A stretch of DNA of 64,000 nt. It comes from Xanthomonas citri pv. mangiferaeindicae. Its GTDB lineage: Bacteria > Pseudomonadota > Gammaproteobacteria > Xanthomonadales > Xanthomonadaceae. Positions 1 to 8,439 of this stretch are shown here, piece after piece (the stretch's first letter is position 1; every line of letters starts with the position of its first letter). The position numbers were made by a program, and so were the translations under genes. The notes beneath the pieces are model-generated. The model was not told where the DNA came from and did no database searches. It saw only the letters and a program-made list of their open reading frames with translations. Location of the stretch: assembly GCA_002240395.1 (NCBI GenBank), contig CP016836.1:1364001-1428000 (forward strand). The letters are read 5' to 3'.

Positions 1-376
1 CCGCCTGTTCGCGTTCAACCGCACCACCGTGCCTGCACTGGAGATCGTGCCGCTGCAGTGGGTGATCGAAGACGCGGGCGTGTTGATCGGCGGCCTGTCT
101 GCGGAGCTCTATCTGGGCTGGCTGTCCATCCACGTCCTGTGGATCGACGAAGCAATGCGTCACCGGGGCTTGGGAACTCGGCTGCTCCAGCACGCCGAGG
201 ACGCAGCTCGCGCACAGGGCGCCCATGGCGCGTTCCTCGACACCTTCGACTGGCAGGCGCTCGCCTTCTATCGGCGCCACGGCTATGAGTGCTTCGGCAC
301 CCTGGATGACTTCCCGCCAGGCCACGCGCGACACTTTCTGCGCAAGTCGCTCCTTCCGGTCGACGCGCCGCCATGA
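1..376 (+). CDS. GNAT-family N-acetyltransferase (5' end outside the window)
   Basis: The reading frame is open from base 2, so the gene starts before the window; the GTG at 29 is probably internal. The visible 124 residues contain the second half of a GNAT fold: a beta-strand segment (LSIHVLWIDEAMR), the acetyl-CoA loop RHRGLGTRLL, and the terminal FYRRHGYECFG strand typical of this family. GNAT enzymes transfer an acetyl group from acetyl-CoA to an amine; the substrate cannot be read from the sequence. It stands alone and converges on the next gene. Confidence 0.85.
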   Translation, partial: RLFAFNRTTVPALEIVPLQWVIEDAGVLIGGLSAELYLGWLSIHVLWIDEAMRHRGLGTRLLQHAEDAARAQGAHGAFLDTFDWQALAFYRRHGYECFGTLDDFPPGHARHFLRKSLLPVDAPP

Positions 377-521
377 GCGCCATTTGCTTGCCCCAGCCCT
401 GACCGCGGCTGGCGTCCGACAGAGCACCTCGCGTCACATCGGTCACGATCACGCCATATCCTGGCAAGCCACAGCATCGGCCGCTCACATCGCGCGACCC
501 ATCCACTGCGCTCTGCCGCGA

Positions 522-1655
522 TCAACCGCCGCCGACGACCTCCTCGCGGGGAATACGCAGATCGTCGAGCGAGTAGATCTGGACTTCCTCGAGCGGCTCG
601 GTCTTGTCGCGATACTTGTCCGCGCCACTTTCGTGCGTGATCCAGATCTCGCCGTTGATGATGTTGAGCTCTTCCCCGTAATACGGCACGTCGGCGGCGA
701 CTTTCGACGCGCCGTCGGTCTCGAAGCGGGTTGCGGTGTCGATGGTCGGCTGGAACACCAGCTGCGCGGTCGCCACACCCGGCACCGAGCCGTAGGACGT
801 GGAGAACAACACGCCAGTGTCGGTCACTGCCGCGCCTTGCGCGTTGTGGGGCGCATCGATCGAGTCGAAATCGCTGGCATTGAACAGCCCGGTCTCCGGA
901 TCGATCTCGTAGCGCCGCAGTTCGGCATCGTGCGTAGGGAAGTCGTTGGTGAACGATGCAGGATCGAGCGGATCCTGCGTGAACTGGCCCACGTACAACT
1001 GGCCCTCATGCACGGTGACGTAGCTGGCGCCGAACGGGCCGTTGCCGCATTCGCCGATCGCGATCTTGTCGATTGCTTTGACCGGGGTTTCGGGCGTGCT
1101 GTAGGCCTCGAACACCGGTTCGCCGTCGGGGCCGACAACCGGTTCACCGGCGTCGAGATAGGGCGTGGGCACCGTGGCCTGGACTTCATTCGCCGATACC
1201 GCCGCGTCGATGTCGGCGCGATCGTAGACATATACCTCGCCGCCGTCGGCGACGTAAACGTAATCGCCGTGCACGGCCACGCCGCCCGCCTTGGTCGGGC
1301 CGTCCGAAGCGGGGTTCTCGGCATCCGTCCCGCCCAGAAAGACCGATCGCTCGTGCTGCGAGGGGCTGCCGATCTGCGCATCCTGCACCGACAACAGCAC
1401 GCGCTTGCTGCCGTCGACGTCGCCGTTGTAGCTGGTCAACAGTTCGTTGCGGGATGCGTCGTAGCCCTGACCTTGCGGAATCCACGGCGAGCCTTCGCCC
1501 GCATGCACCAGACGCGGTCCGCTGCGGCCATCGATGACGCCGCGCAGAAAATCGCTCGCCGAATCGACGCGGTCCAGCGCGACGTCTCGCACCTGGCCTG
1601 CCGCTTCTTTGATCTGGTTCCACGACGGGGGATCGAATGGAAGATCGATGCGCAT
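522..1655 (-). CDS. Unrecognised protein, propeller-like repeats
   Basis: I do not recognise this 377-residue protein. There is no signal peptide; the N-terminus (residues about 1-45) is an amphipathic, charged stretch. From about residue 50 it has recurring strand-rich blocks, such as GGVAVHGDYVYVADGGEVYVY and ASYVTVHEGQLYVGQF, in which a short hydrophobic strand is followed by D/G turns. That pattern resembles beta-propeller blades (NHL or YVTN type). It ends in three glycines. The gene is isolated, convergent with the upstream acetyltransferase, and has about 340 bases of non-coding DNA in front of it. Function is unknown; the propeller reading is an inference. Confidence 0.6.
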   Translation of the reverse strand: MRIDLPFDPPSWNQIKEAAGQVRDVALDRVDSASDFLRGVIDGRSGPRLVHAGEGSPWIPQGQGYDASRNELLTSYNGDVDGSKRVLLSVQDAQIGSPSQHERSVFLGGTDAENPASDGPTKAGGVAVHGDYVYVADGGEVYVYDRADIDAAVSANEVQATVPTPYLDAGEPVVGPDGEPVFEAYSTPETPVKAIDKIAIGECGNGPFGASYVTVHEGQLYVGQFTQDPLDPASFTNDFPTHDAELRRYEIDPETGLFNASDFDSIDAPHNAQGAAVTDTGVLFSTSYGSVPGVATAQLVFQPTIDTATRFETDGASKVAADVPYYGEELNIINGEIWITHESGADKYRDKTEPLEEVQIYSLDDLRIPREEVVGGG

Positions 1656-1999
1656 CGGGTGTACCTCATGGGGGTTCGGTCGGGCGCCTGGCCGTGCGCC
1701 CTGGCGCGGGCATGGCGTCAGTGTCCCCGCTCGTCGTCGCTCGCAGGACTAGGGTAGACCCGGGGCCGGCGCCACACGTTCAGGCACCGTCGGTGTTGCC
1801 GCCTGCAACGCACCCGGCCATTCCCGCCGGACGGCGGCTCGCGACGCACGCTGCGCACGGTTCCCGACCGCAGGCCCTGCGCGGCCGTCCGCACCATCCG
1901 CCGGCATTCCCTATTCAGCCGTTTGACGTCACCCTGTCGCCCCTTTCAGATGTGCCGGCGCCTCACCTTGCTTGCGGGGCCGGACCCACGCACTTCCTC
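1656..1999. other. Intergenic region, no gene seen
   Basis: This 344-base stretch separates two divergent genes, so it should hold both promoters. It stays open in the frame of the downstream thioesterase, but the encoded peptide is rich in proline, arginine and alanine with no domain-like pattern, so I read it as GC-driven openness. No clear -10/-35 pair, repeat or RNA gene was recognised. Confidence 0.4.
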
Positions 2000-2419
2000 A
2001 TGGCGGACCCCCTCATGCCCACAGCTGTCACCTCCACCCCCTCCACCGAAGCCCGGATGCTGGAGATCGTCTTTCCCGACCACACCAACCACCTGGGCAC
2101 GCTGTTCGGCGGCCAGGCGCTCGCATGGATGGACAAGGCTGCGTTCATCGCCGCCTCGCGCTATGCGCGCCTGACGGTGGTCACCGCACGCTCCGAGCAG
2201 GTCGACTTCAAGCTGCCGATCCGCCAGGGGCAACTGGTGGAGACCATCGCGCGGGTGGTCGAGGTCGGGCGCACCTCGATGCAGGTCGAGGTCGAAGTGA
2301 TCGCCGAGGACCTGCTCAGCGGCGAGCGCGAGCTGTGCACGCGCGGGCGCTTTGTGATGATCGCGCTCGACTCGCGCGGCCGGCCGGCCCAGGTCCGCCC
2401 ACTGCCCGGCAACGGCTGA
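2000..2419 (+). CDS. Acyl-CoA thioesterase, hotdog fold (YciA/BACH type)
   Basis: A 139-residue single-hotdog thioesterase that should hydrolyse acyl-CoA to fatty acid and CoA in the cytoplasm. The family hallmarks are present: NHLGTLFGGQALAWMDKAA (the central helix with its catalytic Asp), then VVTARSEQVDFKLPIRQGQ and the strand VEVGRTSMQVEVEV. The length fits YciA-like enzymes. The start at 2000 gives MADPLMPTAV; a second ATG at 2015 would also keep the whole fold, and neither has a convincing ribosome-binding site. The gene precedes mntR by 66 bases on the same strand, with no evident functional link. Confidence 0.88.
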   Translation: MADPLMPTAVTSTPSTEARMLEIVFPDHTNHLGTLFGGQALAWMDKAAFIAASRYARLTVVTARSEQVDFKLPIRQGQLVETIARVVEVGRTSMQVEVEVIAEDLLSGERELCTRGRFVMIALDSRGRPAQVRPLPGNG

Positions 2420-2485
2420 CGGCAGGCACCGAGGGCGCCGATTGGCGACAATGGGCATTGCGCGATTGTCCGTGAGCCCCGTCGT

Positions 2486-2944
2486 ATGGCCCGATCCCCA
2501 CGCGGCGCCCGCCCGGCCGCCCCCCTGCTCGAAGCCGACGTCCAGGCCGAGAGTTTTCGTCAGGTCCGCAACGCGCACCGCATGGAGCTGGCCGAGGACT
2601 ACGTCGAGCTGATTTCCGACCTCATCGCCGATGCCGGCGAAGCGCGCCAGGTCGATATCGCCGCCCGGATGGGCGTGGCCCAGCCGACGGTTGCGCGCAT
2701 GCTGCAGCGGCTCGTCCGTGACGGTTTGGTCGTCCAGCGGCCGTACCGCGGGGTGTTCCTGACCGAGGCTGGCGAGGCGCTGGCCGCGGCCAGCCGGGAG
2801 CGGCATCGGGTGGTCGAGGCCTTCCTGCTGGCACTGGGCGTGCCCGAGGCCATCGCCCGGCGCGATGCGGAAGGTATCGAGCACCACGTCAGCCCGGAAA
2901 CCCTGGCGATCTTCGCCGCGTTCACGCAGGCCCAGGCCGGCTGA
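2486..2944 (+). CDS. mntR: Manganese-responsive repressor MntR (DtxR family)
   Basis: A 152-residue DtxR/MntR-type regulator. The N-terminal winged helix is visible: AEDYVELISDLI, then the helix-turn-helix ARMGVAQPTVARMLQRL and the wing GLVVQRPYRGVFLTEAG. The C-terminal dimerisation/metal domain has the usual RHRVVEAFLLALGVPEAIARRDAEGIEHHVS, which supplies Glu, His and Asp ligands. The protein is short and lacks the SH3-like third domain of DtxR, as expected for MntR. It should repress manganese import when Mn(II) is plentiful, but no mntH is in the window. The next operon starts 103 bases downstream and appears unrelated. Confidence 0.88.
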   Translation: MARSPRGARPAAPLLEADVQAESFRQVRNAHRMELAEDYVELISDLIADAGEARQVDIAARMGVAQPTVARMLQRLVRDGLVVQRPYRGVFLTEAGEALAAASRERHRVVEAFLLALGVPEAIARRDAEGIEHHVSPETLAIFAAFTQAQAG

Positions 2945-3047
2945 GCGCGTCCGGCGGGCGATTGTCGGACCGCCGTCGCCGCGCACCGCATCGCCGTGAC
3001 GGCCTTGGCCTGCTAGCCTGCACGCCGGTTCTTGCGCAGCGCAGCAC

Positions 3048-4055
3048 GTGATCCGTTTCGAAGGCATCCACAAGTCCTACCCGGTGCACGGGCGCGAGGT
3101 CGTCGCGCTGCATCCGCTCGACCTCACGATCCAGGCCGGCGAGGTGTTCGGCATCGTCGGGCATTCGGGCGCCGGCAAGTCGACGCTGCTGCGGCTGATC
3201 AACGGGCTGGAGACGCCCAGCGGCGGCACGCTGACCGTCGATGGCCAGGCGCTGGGCACGCTCGACGGCGACGGTCTGCGGCGCCTGCGGCGGCGCGTGG
3301 GCATGATCTTCCAGCACTTCAATCTGCTCTCGGCCCGGACCGTGCTCGACAACATCGCCTTCCCGCTGCGCCTGGCCGGCGTGCCGAAGGCACAGGCGCG
3401 CACCCGCGCGCAGGACCTGCTGGTGCGCGTCGGCCTGGAGGCGCACCGCGACAAGTACCCCGCGCAGCTGTCGGGCGGGCAGAAACAGCGCGTCGGCGTG
3501 GCGCGCGCGCTGGCGACCGAGCCCAAGATCCTGCTGTGCGACGAGGCGACCAGCGCGCTCGACCCGCAAACCACCGCCTCGGTGCTGCAACTGCTCGACA
3601 GTATCAACCGCGAGCTGGGCCTGACGATCGTGCTGATCACCCATGAGATGGATGTCGTGCGTCGGGTCTGCGACCGTGTCGCGGTACTCGATGCCGGGCA
3701 TCTGGTCGAGAGCGGTCCGGTCGCCGAGGTGTTCCTGCACCCGCAGCACCCGACCACGCGCCGGTTCGTTGCCGAATCCGAAGCGATCGACGAGGGCGCG
3801 CTGCAGGAGGACATCGCGCATGTGGAGGGGCGCCTGCTCCGACTCACGTTCACCGGCGAGGACACCTGGCAGCCGCTGCTGGGCCGCGTCGCGCACGAGA
3901 CCGGGATCGACTACACGATCCTGGCCGGGCGCATCGACCGCATCAAGCGCCTGCCCTACGGCCAGCTGACGCTGGCAGTGACCGGCGCCCAATCCGACGA
4001 GGCGCTGCGCCGGTTCGCGCAGGCCGGTGTGCATGTCGAGGAGTTGCCGCGATGA
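3048..4055 (+). CDS. metN: Methionine ABC transporter ATP-binding protein MetN
   Basis: A 335-residue ATPase that energises uptake of D/L-methionine with MetI and MetQ. Walker A (GHSGAGKST) lies near residues 38-46; LSGGQKQR (signature) and ILLCDEATSALD (Walker B) follow. From about residue 260 there is a C-terminal NIL-type domain, which in MetN binds methionine and inhibits transport when methionine is high. Translation begins at GTG 3048, as no in-frame ATG is nearer. The gene overlaps metI by 4 bases, and metQ follows. No SAM riboswitch or other RNA leader was recognised in the short upstream gap. Confidence 0.96.
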   Translation: MIRFEGIHKSYPVHGREVVALHPLDLTIQAGEVFGIVGHSGAGKSTLLRLINGLETPSGGTLTVDGQALGTLDGDGLRRLRRRVGMIFQHFNLLSARTVLDNIAFPLRLAGVPKAQARTRAQDLLVRVGLEAHRDKYPAQLSGGQKQRVGVARALATEPKILLCDEATSALDPQTTASVLQLLDSINRELGLTIVLITHEMDVVRRVCDRVAVLDAGHLVESGPVAEVFLHPQHPTTRRFVAESEAIDEGALQEDIAHVEGRLLRLTFTGEDTWQPLLGRVAHETGIDYTILAGRIDRIKRLPYGQLTLAVTGAQSDEALRRFAQAGVHVEELPR

Positions 4056-4729
4056 GCACCCCGCTGCTGCCCAATGTCGATGCCGCCAAGTGGGCCGAGA
4101 TCGGCCAGGCGACGATCGACACCTTGCTGATGCTCGCCGGCTCGCTGCCGCTGACGCTGTTGATCGGCCTGCCGCTGGGCGTGCTGTTGTTCCTCACCGG
4201 CCCGCGCCAGCTGCATGCGCGCCCCGCGCTCTACGGCAGCCTGGCGCTGGTGGTGAATCTGCTGCGCTCGGTGCCCTTCATCATCCTGATGATCGTGCTG
4301 ATCCCGATCACGCTCAAAGCGATGGGCACATCGCTGGGCGTGCGCGGCGCGATCCTGCCGCTGGTGGTCGGCGCGGCGCCGTTCTACGCGCGCCTGGTCG
4401 AGACCGCACTGCGCGAGGTCGAGCGCGGGGTCATCGAGGCCAGTCTGGCGATGGGCGCCACGACCCGGCAGCTGGTGCTGCGGGTGCTGCTGCCCGAGGC
4501 CCTGCCGGGGCTGATCGCTGGCGCGACGGTGACCACGATCGCGCTGATCGGCTTCACCGCGATGGGCGGCGCGATCGGCTCGGGCGGCCTGGGCGATCTT
4601 GCCTACCGCGATGGCTACCTGCGCTCGCGCACCGATGTGGCGGTGGTGACCGTGGTCGCGCTGCTGGTCATGGTGCAGGTGCTGCAGATGCTCGGCGACC
4701 GGCTGGTGGCACGCTTCAGCCGCCGCTGA
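4052..4729 (+). CDS. metI: Methionine ABC transporter permease MetI
   Basis: A 225-residue inner-membrane permease with about five membrane helices. The cytoplasmic coupling motif reads EASLAMGATTRQLVLRVLLPEALPG around residues 129-153, matching the EAA loop that docks onto MetN. The length equals the family norm (about 217-230). The start overlaps the metN stop as ATGA, implying translational coupling. With metN and metQ it forms the complete MetNIQ importer. Confidence 0.95.
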   Translation: MSTPLLPNVDAAKWAEIGQATIDTLLMLAGSLPLTLLIGLPLGVLLFLTGPRQLHARPALYGSLALVVNLLRSVPFIILMIVLIPITLKAMGTSLGVRGAILPLVVGAAPFYARLVETALREVERGVIEASLAMGATTRQLVLRVLLPEALPGLIAGATVTTIALIGFTAMGGAIGSGGLGDLAYRDGYLRSRTDVAVVTVVALLVMVQVLQMLGDRLVARFSRR

Positions 4730-4816
4730 TCGCGTCGCACACTGATTTCCACGCGTGGACTCGATCCGCACGCGCGCCGCCCGATACTGGGCGGCCCACG
4801 TCGCGCCGGACTGTCC

Positions 4817-5629
4817 ATGCCCGCTCTGCTGCCCCGCCTCGCTACCGCCATCCTGCTGCTGGTCGGCCTCGCCGCGTGCGGCAGTGCCGACAATGGCGCC
4901 GCCCCCGGCCGCGAGCGGCTGACCGTCGCCGCGACCGCGGTGCCGCACGCCGAGATCCTCGAAGTGGTCAAGCCGCTGCTCGCCGAGCAGGGCGTGGACC
5001 TGCAGGTGCGCGTGTTCAACGACTACGTGCAGCCCAACGACCAGGTCGTGCAGGGCCAGATCGACGTCAACTACTTCCAGACCGAACCCTATCTCGACGC
5101 CTACAACCGCGACCGTGGCACCGAACTGGTGACCCTGGCCGGCATCCACATCGAGCCCTTCGGCGCGTACTCGCGGCGCTACGACAGCCTCGACGCGGTG
5201 CCCGCCGGCGCCGAGGTGGTGATCCCCAACGACCCGAGCAACAACAGCCGCGCGCTGATCCTGCTGCACCATGCCGGCGTGATCACGCTCGACGACCCGA
5301 CCAATGCGCTCGCCACGCTGCGCAACATCACCGCCAACCCCCGGCAGCTCAAGTTCCGCGAGCTCGACGCGGCGATGCTGCCGCGCGTGCTCGACCAGGT
5401 GGACCTGGCGCTGATCAACACCAACTACGCGCTCGATGCCGGCCTCAACCCGGCAAGCGATGCCTTGGCGATCGAAGGCAAGGACTCGCCGTATGTGAAC
5501 TTCCTGGTCGGGCTGCCGGACAAGCGCGAGGATCCGCGCGTGCGCAAGCTGATCGACGCACTGACCGGCGAGCAGGTCCGCGCGTTCATTGCGCAGCGCT
5601 ATCACGAGGCGGTGCTGCCGGCGTTCTGA
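4817..5629 (+). CDS. metQ: Methionine-binding lipoprotein MetQ (NlpA family)
   Basis: A 270-residue substrate-binding lipoprotein of the methionine importer. The signal peptide ends in the lipobox LVGLAACGS, with the lipidated Cys at about residue 22. The body shows the NlpA pattern: VAATAVPHAEILEVVKPLL, then VFNDYVQPNDQVVQGQIDVNYFQTEPYL, then IEPFGAYSRRYDSLDAVPAGAEVVIPNDPSNNSRAL. It follows metI by 87 bases on the same strand, most likely in the same transcript. Confidence 0.95.
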   Translation: MPALLPRLATAILLLVGLAACGSADNGAAPGRERLTVAATAVPHAEILEVVKPLLAEQGVDLQVRVFNDYVQPNDQVVQGQIDVNYFQTEPYLDAYNRDRGTELVTLAGIHIEPFGAYSRRYDSLDAVPAGAEVVIPNDPSNNSRALILLHHAGVITLDDPTNALATLRNITANPRQLKFRELDAAMLPRVLDQVDLALINTNYALDAGLNPASDALAIEGKDSPYVNFLVGLPDKREDPRVRKLIDALTGEQVRAFIAQRYHEAVLPAF

Positions 5630-5839
5630 TCGTTCGGGCGCGGCCTTGGCTGGCCCGAGACGCGGCATACGACACCGATGGCAGATGGTCGCGATGGTCA
5701 GCTAAGCCAACCGCGCTGTCCGATGACCGCCAAGCCGCCTGCTGAATAGGCGAAATCGCGTCCACCCTAGGGTGCGCACCAGCTGTTGCACCGCCGCTGC
5801 ACGCCTATGGTCGGCATATCCGACTGCGAGGTGCGCGTC

Positions 5840-7540
5840 ATGAGCCTGTCCCCGGTTTCCGGCAACAGCCACCCGATCGACACCTGGCGCGACCACGCGC
5901 TCGACCCCGCGTTGCGCGCCCAGGGTGGCCAACCGGCCAATGTGCCGCGCAGCCACGTCGACACCAGCGCCGGCTTCCCGCGCGGCGATGGCAGTTTCGC
6001 CAATGAGGTGAGGGGCACAGCGCCGCAACCCGAGCGCGACCTGCACTTCTCGCTGATGGCCAACGACAGCTACACGCTGAGCGGCCCCAACGGCGTCACC
6101 GGGACAGCTGCCGAAGCCGAACTGCAGGCCGCGGGCTGGCAGCGCCTGGTCCCCAGTGAGGACGGCAGCCATCTGGTCGATGCCCAGGGCAACCAGATTC
6201 CGATCTCCGCCGACAAGCTGCACGACGCGCAGACCGGCTTCGACGCCGCGATCTACCAGAACGCCGAAGGCCAGTACGTCGTCGCCTACCGCGGCACCGA
6301 CAACTGGGGCCTGGGTCAGGGCGGCGATTCGCGCGCCAATGGCGGCCAGGGCCTGGGCATGCAGACCGCGCAGTATTCGCAGGCCATGGAACTGGCCCAA
6401 CTGGCCATGGACACCTTCGGCGACGGCAACGTCGCGATCACCGGCCATTCGCTGGGCGGCGGTCTGGCCTCGGCGGCGATGCTCGCCACCGATGCGCCGG
6501 GCGTGACCTTCAACGCCTCGGGCCTGAGCAACAACACCCTCGCCTCGCTGGGCTTCAATCCCAACGGCGCGCGCAGCGACCTGGCCGACAGCGGCCAGAT
6601 CCGCCGCTACGTGGTCGACGGCGATCCGTTGACGCTCGCGCAGCAAGACCTGCCGGGGATCCTCGGCGTCTCGCCGCCCGATGCGGTCGGCCATGAACTG
6701 CGCATCGATCCGCCCGCCGGGATGGGGCGTTTCGATCTGCTGGGCCTGCATGGCGGTGGCGGCGACCATCCGTCCTATGTCGAGTCGCTGCGCGAGAACA
6801 CCGCGCGCGAACCCGCGGACCGCTCGGGCACCAACCTCGGCCTGGCACTGAGCACCGTCGAGAACATCGGCGAACACAACCTCAATCAGCTGGGCTCGCT
6901 CGCCAACGGCATCGGCGGCCTGTACCGGGATGGCAGTACGACGGTGTCCGGCACGATCGACGGCATCGGCGAGACGATCCGGACCGACTTTGGCGAAGGT
7001 CGCTATGTCGCGGGCGGTCTGTCGATCGCCGGCGATGTGGTCGACGGGGTCGTCGGGCTCGGCGGCGACGTGGTCGCCAACACGCTCGATACCGCGGGCG
7101 ACGCGGTCGAGAATGTCGCCAACCTCGGTGGCAGTGTGCTGCGCGATGTCGGCGACCGCGTCGGCTTCGATGCACCGTTCGATGCCGTCGCCAGCGGCAT
7201 CGAGTGGACCGGCCGGGCCGTCGACAATGTCGCGGATGCGGCCGGCGGCGGCGTGCAGTGGGGCTTGGACAAGGTCGGCGACGGAGCCAACTGGCTGCTG
7301 GACAAGGCCGGTGACGGCGCGCAGTGGACGACCGACCGCGCTGTCGAGGGCGCAACCTGGCTGGGCGAGCGCGCGGTCGACGTGGCGCTGGCCGTGCGCG
7401 ATGCGGCGGTGTGGACCGGCGACCGCTTGGCCGACGGCGCACGCGCCGTGGGCGATGCTGCGGCCTGGACCGGCGATCGCCTCGCCGAGGGCGGACGCTG
7501 GGTGGCCGAGAAGGCCAATCCGCTCAACTGGTTCCGCTGA
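5840..7540 (+). CDS. Lipase-fold protein with tryptophan-striped helical tail (candidate antibacterial effector)
   Basis: A 566-residue protein without a signal peptide. Residues about 130-320 form a class-3-lipase-like alpha/beta hydrolase: FDAAIYQNAEGQYVVAYRGT, then the nucleophile elbow GHSLGGGLA (Ser204) and a later VVDGDPLT segment that may supply the Asp. The tail from about residue 456 is a long amphipathic helix whose tryptophans fall at 456, 474, 485, 496, 507, 525, 543, 554 and 564. Spacings of 11 and 18 put them on one face, suiting membrane insertion. ATG 5840 follows GAGG at a normal distance; an upstream in-frame start lacks one. The ankyrin gene follows after 98 bases. An effector role is inferred; it could instead be an ordinary intracellular lipase. 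Confidence 0.75.
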   Translation: MSLSPVSGNSHPIDTWRDHALDPALRAQGGQPANVPRSHVDTSAGFPRGDGSFANEVRGTAPQPERDLHFSLMANDSYTLSGPNGVTGTAAEAELQAAGWQRLVPSEDGSHLVDAQGNQIPISADKLHDAQTGFDAAIYQNAEGQYVVAYRGTDNWGLGQGGDSRANGGQGLGMQTAQYSQAMELAQLAMDTFGDGNVAITGHSLGGGLASAAMLATDAPGVTFNASGLSNNTLASLGFNPNGARSDLADSGQIRRYVVDGDPLTLAQQDLPGILGVSPPDAVGHELRIDPPAGMGRFDLLGLHGGGGDHPSYVESLRENTAREPADRSGTNLGLALSTVENIGEHNLNQLGSLANGIGGLYRDGSTTVSGTIDGIGETIRTDFGEGRYVAGGLSIAGDVVDGVVGLGGDVVANTLDTAGDAVENVANLGGSVLRDVGDRVGFDAPFDAVASGIEWTGRAVDNVADAAGGGVQWGLDKVGDGANWLLDKAGDGAQWTTDRAVEGATWLGERAVDVALAVRDAAVWTGDRLADGARAVGDAAAWTGDRLAEGGRWVAEKANPLNWFR

Positions 7541-7638
7541 TGGGGCTGCGCGCATGGCGGCGGGCCGATGACGTTGTCACGCCCCATTCGACGCCAAGGC
7601 GCTAGTCTGCGCGCTTGTACCGCCGACGGGGCGCCGTC

Positions 7639-8397
7639 ATGATCGAGCCGCTCTTGCCGTTGACTGCGACCCGCACGCGCGCATGGGTGTGTGCGCTGCT
7701 GTTCGTCGCCGCCCAGAGTGCCTGCGCCCGACAAGGACCGAACATGTCCCACGATCCGTCCACCGATCCCGGCACCGCCGCGCTGGCGCGCGCCGCCCAC
7801 AGCGGCGACCTGGCCGACGCCAAGCGGCTGATCGCCGATGGCGCCAATCCCGACGCGACCGATGCCGATGGCACACCGCTGCTGCAGGCCACGATCCTGC
7901 GCGGCGACCGCCGCGGGTTCGAGACCCTGCTGGAGGCTGGCGCCGATCCTGCCGCCGCGGCCGCCAATGGCAACACCGCACTACACGTGGCCGCGATGCA
8001 GGACGATCCGACGTTTCTCAAAGCACTCTTGGCGCGCGGACTGTCGCCCGACACCCCCAATGCGCGCAACGACGAGTCGCCGCTGTTCAACGCGCTCGAA
8101 GCGCGCAACAACGATGCCATCCGCACCCTGCTCGCGGCCGGCGCCAAGATCGATGCCACCGACCGCTACGGCGCGACGCTGCTGCACAAGGCCGCGCGTA
8201 TCAATGCGACCGGCTGGGTGGTCCGCTTCCTCGAAGCCGGTGCCGATCCGACCGCACGCGACCGCGTCGGCGCGACCTTCCAGCCGTCGTTCTTCCGTGC
8301 ACGCGACGCGGTGCTGACACCGCAGGCGCGCAGCGACCGCGAGAAGGTCCGCGCCTGGTTGGTCGAGCGCCGCATTCCGGTCGAAGACAAGCACTGA
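7639..8397 (+). CDS. Exported ankyrin-repeat protein (candidate immunity protein)
   Basis: A 252-residue protein with a hydrophobic N-terminus (WVCALLFVAAQ, residues about 16-26) ending near a Cys. The would-be lipobox QSAC is atypical at -3, so it may be a periplasmic rather than lipidated protein. From residue about 45 it carries four to five ankyrin repeats, each with A-x-x-G-x-L/A and G-A-N/D-P signatures (AHSGDLADAKRLIADGANPDA, LEAGADP, LLAAGAKIDATDRYGATLLHKAA). ATG 7639 is preferred over an upstream TTG. It lies directly behind the lipase gene; ankyrin proteins are known neighbours and inhibitors of phospholipase effectors, so immunity is a reasonable but unproved role. Confidence 0.8.
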   Translation: MIEPLLPLTATRTRAWVCALLFVAAQSACARQGPNMSHDPSTDPGTAALARAAHSGDLADAKRLIADGANPDATDADGTPLLQATILRGDRRGFETLLEAGADPAAAAANGNTALHVAAMQDDPTFLKALLARGLSPDTPNARNDESPLFNALEARNNDAIRTLLAAGAKIDATDRYGATLLHKAARINATGWVVRFLEAGADPTARDRVGATFQPSFFRARDAVLTPQARSDREKVRAWLVERRIPVEDKH

Positions 8398-8439
8398 CCC
8401 TGCCGAGCGCATCGGCACGCACTGCCGAAGGGGCCTGCC

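Noticed and set aside
2945..3047. Possible SAM riboswitch or met-box ahead of metNIQ
   Set aside because: Only 103 bases are available and no conserved riboswitch core or repeated operator could be seen.
7208..7538. Tandem DNA repeat (minisatellite) at the end of the lipase gene
   Set aside because: The regularity is in the amino-acid spacing; the DNA copies differ too much to be a recent tandem array.
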